Part shown: piece by piece, positions 1-9,061 of the stretch
Position numbering within the stretch: position 1 is the first letter of the stretch
Layout: every line of letters starts with the position of its first letter
Source: Neocallimastix lanati (nom. inval.)
Lineage: Eukaryota; Neocallimastigomycota; Neocallimastigomycetes; Neocallimastigales; Neocallimastigaceae
Direction of reading: 5' to 3'
DNA length: 12,958 bases
Assembly: GCA_016946835.1 (NCBI GenBank)
Contig: JACVTC010000663.1
Span: 1-12,958 of the forward strand
Notes under the pieces: generated by a model
Database searches by the model: none
The model's input: only the letters and a program-made list of their open reading frames with translations
What the model was told of the DNA's origin: nothing
Program-made: the position numbers and the translations under genes

Positions 1-453
1 TAATACCCAAGTGGTTGTCAAAAATAAACAAGGGGAGTAAAACCAAAGAGTTGCCACAAAATTGAATTAAAATAACATAAATCCTAACGAGTAGTAATAA
101 ATATAATTTTTAAATGGCGTGAGACCTAAAAAGTATCATATAACACCCTTTAAAAGGTGTAAATCCAAAAGAGTAGCTAAATGCATGATCATGAGTATAA
201 ATATGGTGTAAATATTAAATTTAAACTATACTAAGGTTTAAACGTTCAACCACAAAACGTAATAATATTTCAAGGTTAATATAAAAAGTTTCAATTAAAT
301 AAATAATAATATGAGTTAAATGTTTAAAATCTCAATTATGAAATTTTATAAAAGATAATTCAATTTTATAAAAATTGATAATTTAAAATAATAGTAATGC
401 ACACATATTTACCAATAAACCAAATTATTACTATTACTAGGTTTAAGGGGGAA
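1..453 (+). other. Gene-free leader, possible 3' internal end of a second copia-type element
   Basis: No open reading frame of note is seen on either strand and no protein motif could be recognised. The stretch is somewhat less AT-rich than what follows. An imperfect palindrome lies near 144-161 (ACACC...GGTGT arms with one mismatched pair). The right end runs into a polypurine tract and an LTR-like TGTTGG start, so the stretch may be the untranslated 3' internal part of a retrotransposon whose coding part lies before the window. That reading is inference: no RNase H tail is visible in any frame here. Confidence 0.3.
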
Positions 454-460
454 TGTTGGA
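441..460 (+). repeat. Polypurine tract and start of an LTR (copia-type), + strand
   Basis: The purine run AAGGGGGAA (445-453) is followed directly by TGTTGGAGTA (from 454), the usual start of a copia LTR. The junction GTTTAAGGGGGAATGTT differs at one position from the polypurine tract/LTR junction of the minus-strand copia element (read as GTTTAGGGGGGAATGTT around 4474-4490). In the family this purine run primes plus-strand DNA synthesis. No matching LTR end (such as TCCAACA) was found downstream, so the LTR's right edge is unknown and it may be truncated. Confidence 0.5.
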
Positions 461-1496
461 GTATGTGAAATATATGAAAACTAAGCTTCAAATGTATTGA
501 TTAATATTGTGTAATGTAATTAATATATACGCCACAATGTATTAATATAAAATCATTTAATTTTCAAATAATTAAATACTAGTTAACTTCTTTATCATAA
601 AATATGTTTGACACAATTATAAACCCTAAATTCCTGACATAACACTCAATAAAATTTCAATGGATTTGTACTACATTTAATTTAATTTCTTTTCAATATA
701 CTTTTTTTTTTTAGTACAATCCAAATAAAGAAAATCTATATTTTTAATTTATTTTTTTTTTATTTTTATTTTTGTTTTTTTGTTTTTTTAAAAAACCTTA
801 TAATGAAAGATATTTTAAAAAAAAAACTAAATTATTTATAATACTTTATATGTAAAATTAAAAGTTTATTATTTAATGAATTGAAGAATTATTTTGAAAA
901 ATATACACATTTTATGATAAACATTTCTGTTTATTAATATGACTTTCTCATTCGAGTATCTGCTTTTAATTAAGTAGTAACTATTAATATTCGAATAAAT
1001 TTGTTAAGTATGTATTGATATTTATAACCTGAATATAAAAAATATACTTTTTAAGGGACCATTAACTTCTAGTTACTCATATTAATTTACTTTTACAATA
1101 AACTTTAAGTTAATATCGTCCAAATTAATTATCTATCATTATTGTAAATTAACCGTTACCTTGAAATAATAGTGTTATTGTATTTTCTGTTAGAATAAGT
1201 ATTAATATTAACCATAACCCATTAATATTTAATATATTTTATAATTTTCTTCTCTCTTCATTAATAATTGTACTTTTAAAAGTAAGTATTAAAAGTAAGT
1301 ATGAAAATTTAATTGAGTTGTGTGATTTTAAATAGTTTGGTATAGTAAGTAAAATTATCAAATTTAGGTTTTCAATTTATTTTCTTTGTCATGATATTTT
1401 GTTAAACATATGATTCTTTTCAAAAGAAATCACATTTAAGAATTAAATGATTTTCTTAATCTTTTTTATATATTTTATGTATTAATACTTTAAATT
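461..1496. other. A/T-rich stretch without a recognised gene
   Basis: No coding signal was found on either strand. The first part may be the body of the LTR that starts at 454. Contents are scattered A or T runs (for example 704-712 and 800-833) and a short direct tandem of AAAAGTAAGTATT at about 1277-1303. Nothing else stands out. Confidence 0.5.
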
Positions 1497-2560
1497 TCAT
1501 TTTTTAATATCTTTATCTATTAAAGATAAATTATTACTATTATTATCAGTATCAATATTAATTATCTTCCATTTCTTCACATAACTTAATCAAGTTTTTA
1601 TTATATTTTTTTAAAATCTATATATATATATTTTTTTTATTTAAATAGATCCATGAATTCATATTTTCAAGTTTAGATTTCATTATTTCATTATTATCAT
1701 CATTACCATTATCATCATTAAAACTAATTAAACTTACTTCTTCAGTTAATAATACACTTTTATTAAATAAATATCTTGCAATATTCAAATGACTATTCTT
1801 ACATGTTATTTTAAAGTAATTAATATAATCATTTTTAATTTTTTAATAACTTACTTTCTTTATTAAACATACACATTGCGATATCATAATGATTAATAAT
1901 AAAAGCAATCTTTACTAAATCAAAAAATTATGTAATTCTTCAAACAGATATTAATATCATTTTTAATTAAATATTTCATGTCAACGGTATTATTAATTCT
2001 AGAAGGAAGAATTAATGTATTTTCTCCATCAGTATTTCTTGCTTCATTTATATATACACCATTTTCAGCAAAATACTTTATCATTTCTTTATTATTAAAT
2101 CATTTACTCCAATGCTATTCCATTCTATTTTCAATCAAAAAAAAAATTTTATGGCACCATTGTTTCTTAAAAATAATGAAAATTTTATCAAGTTAGTTTC
2201 CAAATCTTAAAAAACTATATTAATACCTTTGCTAATTAAATATTTTACAATTTCCAAAAGGTTAAAATTAATAATTTTTTATAATGCATTTCTATGGCTT
2301 ACATATATTGTATTAATATTAATTTTATTTTTAATAAATAACTTAATAATATTAAAATATCCATTTGTTTAACAATTGATAATACATTGTCTTTATCATT
2401 ATTTATGTCATTTTTATTAATACCCCTCTTCAATTACATATTTTATTATATTATAATAAAAAAGTTACTGTCATTAATACATTATTTTCATTATGATATT
2501 ACGTTATTTGAGGACAAAACTGTCTCAATATCTCATAACATGTTTTTTATAAAATATATA
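1497..2560 (-). pseudogene. Decayed ankyrin-repeat protein gene
   Basis: Read on the minus strand, several adjoining frame segments each carry ankyrin-like helices. In order they are YNIIKYVIEEG (2455-2423), then one frame over GINKNDINNDKDN, GYFNIIKLFIKNKININ (from 2362), LLEIVKYLISKGINI (about 2265-2220), NKEMIKYFAENGVYIN followed by NTDGENTLI (2099-1997), DLVKIAFIINHYDIAM (after a T-run frameshift near 1922), and NSHLNIARYLFNKS (about 1806-1764). The final part is Asn/Asp-rich and includes LIKLCEEMEDN; the last segment ends in TGA at 1499-1497. The pattern x-EIVKYLI-x-x-G-x-x-I-N is the ankyrin unit, which forms protein-binding surfaces. At least five frameshifts and several in-frame stops separate the segments, so no functional product is expected. 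The N-terminus above about 2560 is no longer recognisable. The partner or role of the original protein cannot be told. Short + strand open frames across this stretch are antisense shadows. Confidence 0.75.
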
Positions 2561-2602
2561 AATATATATATTTGTGTAAGATTAATGTTCTTAAAAATGT
2601 AG

Positions 2603-3953
2603 AGTATTTAGAAAAAAAAAGTTAAAATAATAAATAATAATAATACTAAAAATATATATATATATATTTATTTTATAAATATGAATTTGAAAAATAACTT
2701 CATATTTTATCTATTTTAATCAAAATTTATTCAATAAATATGACCTGTAGTAACAATTAAGAAGGTAATAATACAATAGTATAATTTTAATATAAAAATT
2801 TAAGAATTTGTATTTGTATTCCAAAATATTAATTCAATTTTAATTTTTAATTATTGATTATAGTAAATGAAAGATAATAACAATTTTAAGCTTATCATTA
2901 TTTCTTATTACTTGATACAAATAAAAAAAAAAAAATACGCTATTATTAAATAAGTTATTAATTTCCTAAATTTATAAAAAGTACTTTAATAATAAATTGA
3001 AATACCAAATATATATTTAATTTTTTAAATTAATTGAATTTTTAAATATCCTTTTTTTTTTTTTTATTAAATATAGTTTGGTAAATAAGTATTCTAATTA
3101 AAGTTTTTTTTTAAAGAAAAATAAAAATAATTCCAAAATTCCATAAAGTTTAATAATAATTCATTATTTAATTTTAATTTTTTTTTATTGTACAAATTTA
3201 CAATCTATATTATATATATTATATATATTTTATTTATAGAATATATTACATTACTATCTAATCTATATTCAATTTAATTTAAATAAAATTTTTCATATCA
3301 TTTAAATTAATGGAAAATATTTTATAAATATCTATAATTATTTATATGAACTTTATTTTCTATTTTTGATGTATAGTTTTTTAATTAACATTTGAAAAAA
3401 AAAAATCACATATTAAATTATAACATTAGTACATATTATTTATTAGTTATTATTCATTAAATATACTTTTTTTATATATATACACAAATTTAAACTTATT
3501 TCATTTATTCAATTAAAATAAAAAAAAAGTATATATATTTAACCATAATAATTAAATAATATTTATTATTTATTATTTAAATATATTTTTATTTCTTTTT
3601 AAACAAAAATTAAACATAATATACGATCCAGTAAAATTAAAAGACTAATAAGAGATTATAATATTATGTTTTTTTTTTTTTTTTGTAAAAACCAGAATTA
3701 AAATATTAAAAATTAATATATATTAATGCATACCATAAGGGAAAATAAATTATTAATATAATAATTAAAAATAAATATTATAAAAATAATAATAAAAATA
3801 AATATCATTTGAAAATAATATATAAATAAATTAAAAAATTTTTTTTTTTTTTTTTTTTTAATTTATAATCCTATATATATGGTTATCTACGATAAATATA
3901 TGAATTACAACATAATTTATTAAATTTTTTTTAATTACATTAATGTATTATGA
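2603..3953. other. A/T-rich stretch without a recognised gene
   Basis: No coding region was seen on either strand. It holds a short (TA)n run near 2651-2667, many A or T runs of about 10-15, and a T21 run at 3839-3859. It separates the ankyrin pseudogene from the retrotransposon's 3' LTR. Confidence 0.6.
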
Positions 3954-4477
3954 TGTTAAAATACATTATAAATAAATTAATAAATTAATCATTAGATTTA
4001 CCATAATTATTTCTGAATTTTGGGTGTTTTCTGGTATAAAAGAAATAATATTAAATATTAAAAAAAAAAAAATTGATTTAATTAATGATTGGAGAATTGA
4101 TACTTCAATATTATTAATACTTTATTTATTATTATATAGATCATAAATTTATTTATATATTAAATATGAGAAAAGTATGTGTGTTTTTTATAATAAACTT
4201 TATTTATTTTTGTATTTATTTAATACATAAATTTTATTAATTTTAAGAACTCTTTTTTTAAGATAATAAAAATAATTATTTTTTATAGTAAAAATTACAT
4301 ATTTAATCATGTGATAATTCTATGAATTAATACACATAGATAAATGTTACACAACATAAAAATATAATAATAAAATATTAATATAAGATAAAAATATAAT
4401 ATTGATAATAATATAAGAATATAAAAATATAATTTTAATAATATAAAAATATAAAATAAAATGTGATTATTTTAACA
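3954..4477 (-). repeat. 3' LTR of the copia element (524 bp)
   Basis: The minus-strand LTR starts TGTTAAAATA (4477-4468) directly after the polypurine tract and ends TATTTTAACA (3963-3954), a perfect 10-bp terminal inverted repeat. The first 161 bp are repeated exactly at 6218-6378. The right edge at 4477 is firm because both copies begin there. The left edge rests on the inverted repeat only. An alternative 311-bp LTR ending at 4167 would be flanked by AAATA, matching the right flank, but has only TG/CA as terminal repeat. Confidence 0.6.
4317..4477 (-). repeat. 161-bp direct repeat, copy 1 (LTR start)
   Basis: Identical, with no indel, to 6218-6378 (constant offset of 1901). It begins on the minus strand at the LTR's first base and stops at CATAGAAT, where copy 2 switches to pol sequence. 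The stop point marks the deletion junction in copy 2 rather than a natural LTR boundary. Confidence 0.9.
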
Positions 4478-5874
4478 TTCCCCCCTAAACAAGATTTTTT
4501 CTTGAAAATTTTGTTTGCGAAGAATAACATTTTATTTCCGTTGACATCTTTTGTGAGTACATCAGCAAGATTGTCTTCTGATTTAATATGTTGTAAAATA
4601 ACATTGTTATTTACAACATGTTCCTTGAAGAAATGGTAACTTACACGTATGTGTCTTAGTCTTTTTCCAATAGCGAAATTTTCAGCGGAATATAGACTAG
4701 CTTTGTTGTCACCATAGAGATTTATTTTAAATTTTTTGTTAAATAGTTCTTCAAGAATGTTTTTTAACCATAGGCCATTTGCAACGGCTTCCGATAATGC
4801 AACATATTCTGCTTCGGCAGTGGATCTTGAGACACATTGTTGTTGTCTTGACATCCATAAGACTGGTCCTGAAGCTAGGAAGTAGATATTTCCAGATGTA
4901 GATTTGCTATTGATTATATCTCCAGCGAAATCGGAGTCAGTATAGCCTTTAAGATTTCCATCTCTTTTATATTGTAGGTAATAATCTTTGGTTTGGTTAA
5001 TATATTTAAATATTTGTAGTACCTTTTTCCAATCAGTCATATTTGGATTTTTATTTTTTCTTGATGCTTTGTTTACTGCACAAGCAATATCAGGTCTTGT
5101 GCATTTTGCTAGATGTATGAGAGAGCCTACTGCGCTTTGATAGATACTATTATCGAATGGTTCATTGTTAATTTCTTTAATGTTTTCACCTACACAAGGA
5201 GTAGAGGATTTTTGATTTTCATTTATTTTGAATCTTTTTAAGATATCGTTAATATATTTCTTTTGTGAAATATTATATCCATATTCAGTAGGTTCAACAG
5301 TTATTCCAAGTATATGATTTACTGGACTACATTTTGATATTTTAAATTTATTTTTAATTAGCTCAACAGTGGAGTTTATTTCATTATCTAAGCCTGTAAT
5401 AAGCATATCATCTACATATAATGCAACAATGCAAGTAGTTTCTTTTTGGGAATTTGATTTTGAAAATAAGCATTGTTCACTTTTAAGTTGAGTAAAACCT
5501 ATACTCTTCAGGAAATTAGAGATTGTTATGTTCCACATTCTTCCTGCTTGTTTCAGTCCATATAAGGCTTTGTTTAATTTCCAAAAACCATTTTTATAGT
5601 TTGGATCTCCTTCTGGAATTGTCATATAGATTTCTTCATTTAGAGGAGCATTTAGGTATGCGGCTTTGATGTCTAATTGTTGTATATTCCATTTATGTAG
5701 AGAAGCTATTGCGATGACTAAACGCATGCTTTCAACAGATAACGTGGGAGAGTATGTTTTGTCATAATCAATACCTTCAATTTGTTTAAATCCTTTGATT
5801 ACTAGTCTAGCCTTGTATTTTTTCGAGTTCTCCTTTATCGTTATATTTTTTTGTGAATACCCATTTGTATTCAA
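4435..5874 (-). CDS. Copia pol: reverse transcriptase and RNase H (5'-truncated, frameshifted)
   Basis: This 479-residue frame encodes the C-terminal part of a Ty1/copia polyprotein, which copies element RNA into DNA and degrades the RNA strand inside virus-like particles. Homology begins at KYKARLVIKGFKQ (from about residue 19). RT landmarks are QLDIKAAYL (66-74, catalytic Asp), LYGLKQAGRMW (104-114) and YVDD (153-156, bases 5418-5407). RNase H landmarks are YTDSDFAGD (311-319), STAEAEYVAL (351-360), LYGDNKASL (386-394), RHIRVSYHF (407-415) and the terminal LADVLTKD (436-443). The first ~17 residues, including the ATG, are a wrong-frame reading: the true frame continues upstream across a frameshift in the A6 run at 5818-5823. 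The frame is otherwise open for about 1.4 kb. It reads through the polypurine tract and ends inside the LTR, so the last ~15 residues come from LTR sequence. The true start would be in the missing gag-pol region. Confidence 0.9.
   Translation of the reverse strand: MNTNGYSQKNITIKENSKKYKARLVIKGFKQIEGIDYDKTYSPTLSVESMRLVIAIASLHKWNIQQLDIKAAYLNAPLNEEIYMTIPEGDPNYKNGFWKLNKALYGLKQAGRMWNITISNFLKSIGFTQLKSEQCLFSKSNSQKETTCIVALYVDDMLITGLDNEINSTVELIKNKFKISKCSPVNHILGITVEPTEYGYNISQKKYINDILKRFKINENQKSSTPCVGENIKEINNEPFDNSIYQSAVGSLIHLAKCTRPDIACAVNKASRKNKNPNMTDWKKVLQIFKYINQTKDYYLQYKRDGNLKGYTDSDFAGDIINSKSTSGNIYFLASGPVLWMSRQQQCVSRSTAEAEYVALSEAVANGLWLKNILEELFNKKFKINLYGDNKASLYSAENFAIGKRLRHIRVSYHFFKEHVVNNNVILQHIKSEDNLADVLTKDVNGNKMLFFANKIFKKKSCLGGNVKIITFYFIFLYY
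4478..4486 (-). other. Polypurine tract
   Basis: On the minus strand the purine run AGGGGGGAA lies immediately before the LTR's TGTT. In LTR retrotransposons this RNase H-resistant purine RNA primes second-strand DNA synthesis. Here it lies inside the pol reading frame, where it encodes part of the CLGGN stretch. Confidence 0.8.
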
Positions 5875-6220
5875 TAGGTTTTCTTCCTTCAGGTAGCTTC
5901 TTTACTAAGGACATGGTTTTGTTGTTGTAGAGATTTTCAAGCTCGCTTGATATTGCTTCTATCCACTTATCCTTTTCATTACTAGTTACTGCTTCTAGGA
6001 ATGTTTGCGGAGTATCTAAATCAATACTATTTATTTGTATATTTGTTTCATTGCTTGTTTTATACGTTTCATTTTCAGTATTAACGTTTTCATTTGATTT
6101 GTTAAAATTATCATTTTGTTTTGTAGGAATATGATTATCATTTAATGTTTGTTTTCCTAAATTAATTAATTGTTTAATTCTTTGTTTTTTATAAATATTA
6201 TGATCTGTACTAGAGTCATT
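5824..6220 (-). pseudogene. Copia pol fragment: integrase-RT linker and RT N-terminus
   Basis: This frame is one base off the main RT frame. It runs from the deletion junction (NDSSTDHN at 6220) to the A6 run. It contains an Asn-rich, probably disordered linker and then the conserved copia entry to RT: TFLEAVTSNEKDKWIEAI, SELENLYNNKTMSLV, KLPEGRK, KWVFTKKYNDKGELEK (ending near 5820). The family expects this to continue straight into KARLVIKGF, and it does so if the A run were one base shorter. The frame is closed at the other end by a TAG (6223-6221) in LTR-derived sequence just past the junction. No start codon suitable for expression is present. Confidence 0.85.
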
Positions 6221-6378
6221 CTATGAATTAATACACATAGATAAATGTTACACAACATAAAAATATAATAATAAAATATTAATATAAGATAAAAATATAA
6301 TATTGATAATAATATAAGAATATAAAAATATAATTTTAATAATATAAAAATATAAAATAAAATGTGATTATTTTAACA
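6218..6378 (-). repeat. 5' LTR fragment of the copia element (161-bp direct repeat, copy 2)
   Basis: It begins at 6378 on the minus strand with TGTTAAAATA and is identical to 4317-4477. After CATAGAAT it changes abruptly to pol linker sequence (GACTCTAG...). The rest of the LTR, the primer-binding site, gag and the first half of pol are therefore missing in this copy. The outer flank starts AAATATAC. Confidence 0.85.
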
Positions 6379-7728
6379 AAATATACAAAAATAATCAATA
6401 ATAATAATAAAAAAAATAAAATATAAAAAATAATACAAAAAATAAAATTATTAATATTTATTAATTATTATTAAAACAATTTTATTATTATTATTAAAAT
6501 TATTAGTATTATTATTATTAAAATTATTAGTATTATTATTATTAAAATTATTAGTATTATTATTATGTAATTATTGTTTTTTTTTTTATTATATAATTAT
6601 TGTTTTTTAACTATTATTTTTATCAATTATTATTTGTTATTGTTAGTATTAGTATTAATATAAATTTATAATATTATTTAAATAATAATTTAAATAATAT
6701 TTAATTATTATTGTATTGAAAGCAAACTTTTACTAATGATAATAATAAATTTTTAAGTATTTTTTTTTTATTTTTATTATAATATTTTTAAGTAATTACC
6801 TATAAATTAAATAATTATAAACATTATTTATTTTAATTGATAATTTTTATAGTATTTATAAATTTTTTATTAATATGAGAAAGGCCAAAGACTTCAAAAA
6901 TTAACAAAAAAAAAATTTAATATCAATAATAGCAAAATTAATTTATTTATGGATATTATAACATTAATAGTTAGTAATAATATAGTCAATAAAAAAACTA
7001 ATTTTTTCCATGATTTAAATTTATTTAAAATGTTATTAATCTTGATGTGTTAAGTTTTTACTTTTAAAGTAAAAGACTTTTTTTTTTAATAATACATAAT
7101 TTAATAATATTTATTCATATAAAATATATTTAATGGATTATACATAATTCACTACATTTAAATATATTTTCATATTAATTAAATATAAAATAATAAAATT
7201 TCTTAAAACCAAATTATTTATATCATAAACTATGTATTAACTACATATAATTATATATCCTAATTATTTGTAATACACCATCTAATATTTAAAATTATAA
7301 TAAAAGTTGTAATAAAATAAAAGTTTTAATAAAATAAAAGTAATTAATAAAATAAAAGTAATAATTAAAATATTATTTGAATTATGAAGTAAAATACTAA
7401 TTTTCTAATACAAAAATATCAGACTACTTTATTTAAAAATATCAATTACATTTATTATTATAATGATAATAAAATAAACAATAAATAATTAATCTTAGAA
7501 ATATTAATAAAATAATTATATATATATAAGAAAAAATATACATAATTATATAATTATTATATATGATTTTAATAATGTAGGTTAGAGTCAAATACTAAAA
7601 ATAATAAGATAATAATGCTGAATGATATGCCAATATATGCGTATCTAGATATTTTTAATATAAAATATATTAAAATAATACCTAATACATAAAATATATA
7701 TATTGTGTAATATTGAACTTTTTTATAA
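6379..7728. other. A/T-rich stretch without a recognised gene
   Basis: No coding signal was found on either strand. It contains the 3 x 24-bp tandem repeat (6496-6567), an imperfect tandem around AATAAAATAAAAGT at about 7290-7362, and many short A/T runs. Confidence 0.6.
6496..6567. repeat. Tandem repeat, 3 x 24 bp
   Basis: Three perfect copies start at 6496, 6520 and 6544 with unit AAAATTATTAG followed by four TATTA-type triplet steps. The sequence just before (6478-6495) is a partial copy. The unit length is a multiple of three but no open frame uses it. A simple slippage product is likely. Confidence 0.8.
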
Positions 7729-7811
7729 ATGGTATAGCCTTTATAATAAAGGTCTTTCTTTAGCTTTCCAATTTCGCTTTAGCCACCATGGCAGTTAGTA
7801 CCATACTATAA
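7729..7811. other. Short less-AT-rich patch with small hairpins
   Basis: ATGGTA (7729-7734) pairs with TACCAT (7799-7804). CCTTT (7738-7742) pairs with AAAGG (7748-7752) over a 5-base loop. A GCCACCATGG string at 7782-7791 starts a seven-codon frame (MAVSTIL, stop at 7811). The patch may be a small repeat remnant; no function is assigned. Confidence 0.3.
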
Positions 7812-7916
7812 TAACTATCCTAACTCATATTAAGTTTTTTTATAGTTATATTAATGACAATGATATTATTAATTATTAATTAGTATAAATATTAAGAGAA
7901 TGGAACATTTCTACAA

Positions 7917-8335
7917 GTTGCATTTCGCCATATTGCATTTCACCAAAATTTAAGGAATGTGGCGTATTAAAATAAGTTGCATTTCGTCAAGTTGTATTTC
8001 AATAATTGAAAATTATTAAATGAATAAATGATTAAATAAATAAATTAATATATAACTATTATAACTATTATTGATGTGTTTATTTTTTTTAAAGTAAATA
8101 TTATAAATTAATTTATTACTATGTTACAAAATTATTAAATTATATTTTTATATTTAAATATTTTTATAAATAATTAATATTTTATTACTATTTAAAAATA
8201 TATTATTTGTAAAAATAATATTAAAATAATAGTGATTATTAAATAACTTATAAAAAAGTTTTAAAAATCATTTTTTGAGTTTTTATTTAGTTATTTCATT
8301 CATTTATATCAATACGCCACTTGGCGAAATGCAAC
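7917..8335. mobile_element. MITE-like inverted-repeat element
   Basis: The left end has several copies of a GTTGCATTTCGCCA-type motif: 7917-7930 exact, 7932-7945 (ATTGCATTTCACCA), 7976-7990 (GTTGCATTTCGTCAA) and 7991-8001 (GTTGTATTTCA), plus GTGGCGTATT at 7959-7968. The right end has the reverse complements together: AATACGCCAC (8311-8320) and TGGCGAAATGCAAC (8322-8335). These GC-bearing words stand out in the A/T background. The ~420-bp size, lack of coding capacity and inverted ends with repeated sub-terminal motifs fit a non-autonomous DNA transposon. No clear target-site duplication was found, so the exact edges are uncertain. Confidence 0.45.
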
Positions 8336-8715
8336 ACACTCTCTATTATTAAATGAAAGTTATTACAAAAAATAAGTATAATTCTATCTATTTTTTTTAT
8401 AATCCATATTAAATAAACGGAATGTGAAAAGCATTAATAATTAATGTAAATTAAATAAAAAAATTATCAACTTAATGTATTAAAAGAAAAGTGAATTAAA
8501 TGAAAATAAAGAAAAATATATTTATATTAATTTAAATTAAGAAATAAGCTATAAAGTTTCTGCTATTATTATAAATATAAAAATTGAAATAAAAAAAAAA
8601 TTGCTTATTAATAATATTTTTATGTTGTGTTGAGCTATTATATATATATTATAATATATGCAATTATTAATACTTATTTTTTTAATTGTTTGTGAATGCT
8701 TATAGTATTATTATG

Positions 8716-8760
<45 letters not shown>

Positions 8761-9061
8761 ATATTTTTAAGATATTTTTATTTTTAAAGCAAAAAAAAAA
8801 AAAAAAAAAAAAAAAAAGAAAGGTATTCTAAATAGAACAAATAATATGTATAAAAAAAAGTGCTAAATACTATTAAGCACAATGTATAACAATAAATAAA
8901 ATGTAAAATTTTAAATAATAATAATTAACGTAATATCTTCTGTTTGCAAAGAATTTTTTTTTTTAAATGACATGTAGTGTTTGCTACTAATAAGTAAGTT
9001 TTTCTAGAGTATCTCCATTACACGTAGAAAAAAATACCAAATTGTAGATTAATTTCATCAA
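8336..9061. other. A/T-rich stretch without a recognised gene
   Basis: No coding signal apart from possible 5' continuation of the relic at 9062 onward. The main content is the T40/A27 pair. The word TACTAATAAGTAA near 8987 recurs near 9675. Confidence 0.5.
8717..8817. repeat. Inverted homopolymer pair, T40 and A27
   Basis: Forty uninterrupted T (8717-8756), a 34-base A/T spacer and 27 uninterrupted A (8791-8817). The two runs could pair as a 27-bp hairpin stem. Each could also be the poly(A) tail of a separate retroposed transcript. Exact run lengths are prone to sequencing error. Confidence 0.7.

Larger units (their letters stand above)
3954..6378 (-). mobile_element. Internally deleted Ty1/copia LTR retrotransposon
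   Basis: On the minus strand the order is: 5' LTR fragment (6378-6218), end of the integrase-RT linker plus RT and RNase H (6217-4490), polypurine tract (4486-4478), 3' LTR (4477-3954). The order RT then RNase H at the end of pol, the YVDD active site and the short LTR with TG...CA ends place it in Ty1/copia. Gag, protease, integrase zinc finger and catalytic core, primer-binding site and the rest of the 5' LTR are absent. The two LTR segments that can be compared are identical over 161 bp, so insertion or deletion was recent. The copy cannot be autonomous. Outer 5-bp flanks (TATGA left, AAATA right) do not match, so no target-site duplication supports these exact ends. Confidence 0.85.

Noticed and set aside
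1978-2602. Short + strand open frames of about 70 codons
   Set aside because: They lie antisense to the ankyrin relic, whose minus-strand frames show recognisable repeats; the + strand translations are Phe/Ile/Ser-rich with no motif.
7782-7811. GCCACCATGG (perfect Kozak-type context) before an ATG
   Set aside because: The frame is only seven codons long, with no continuing exon or conserved product; probably chance within a small repeat patch.
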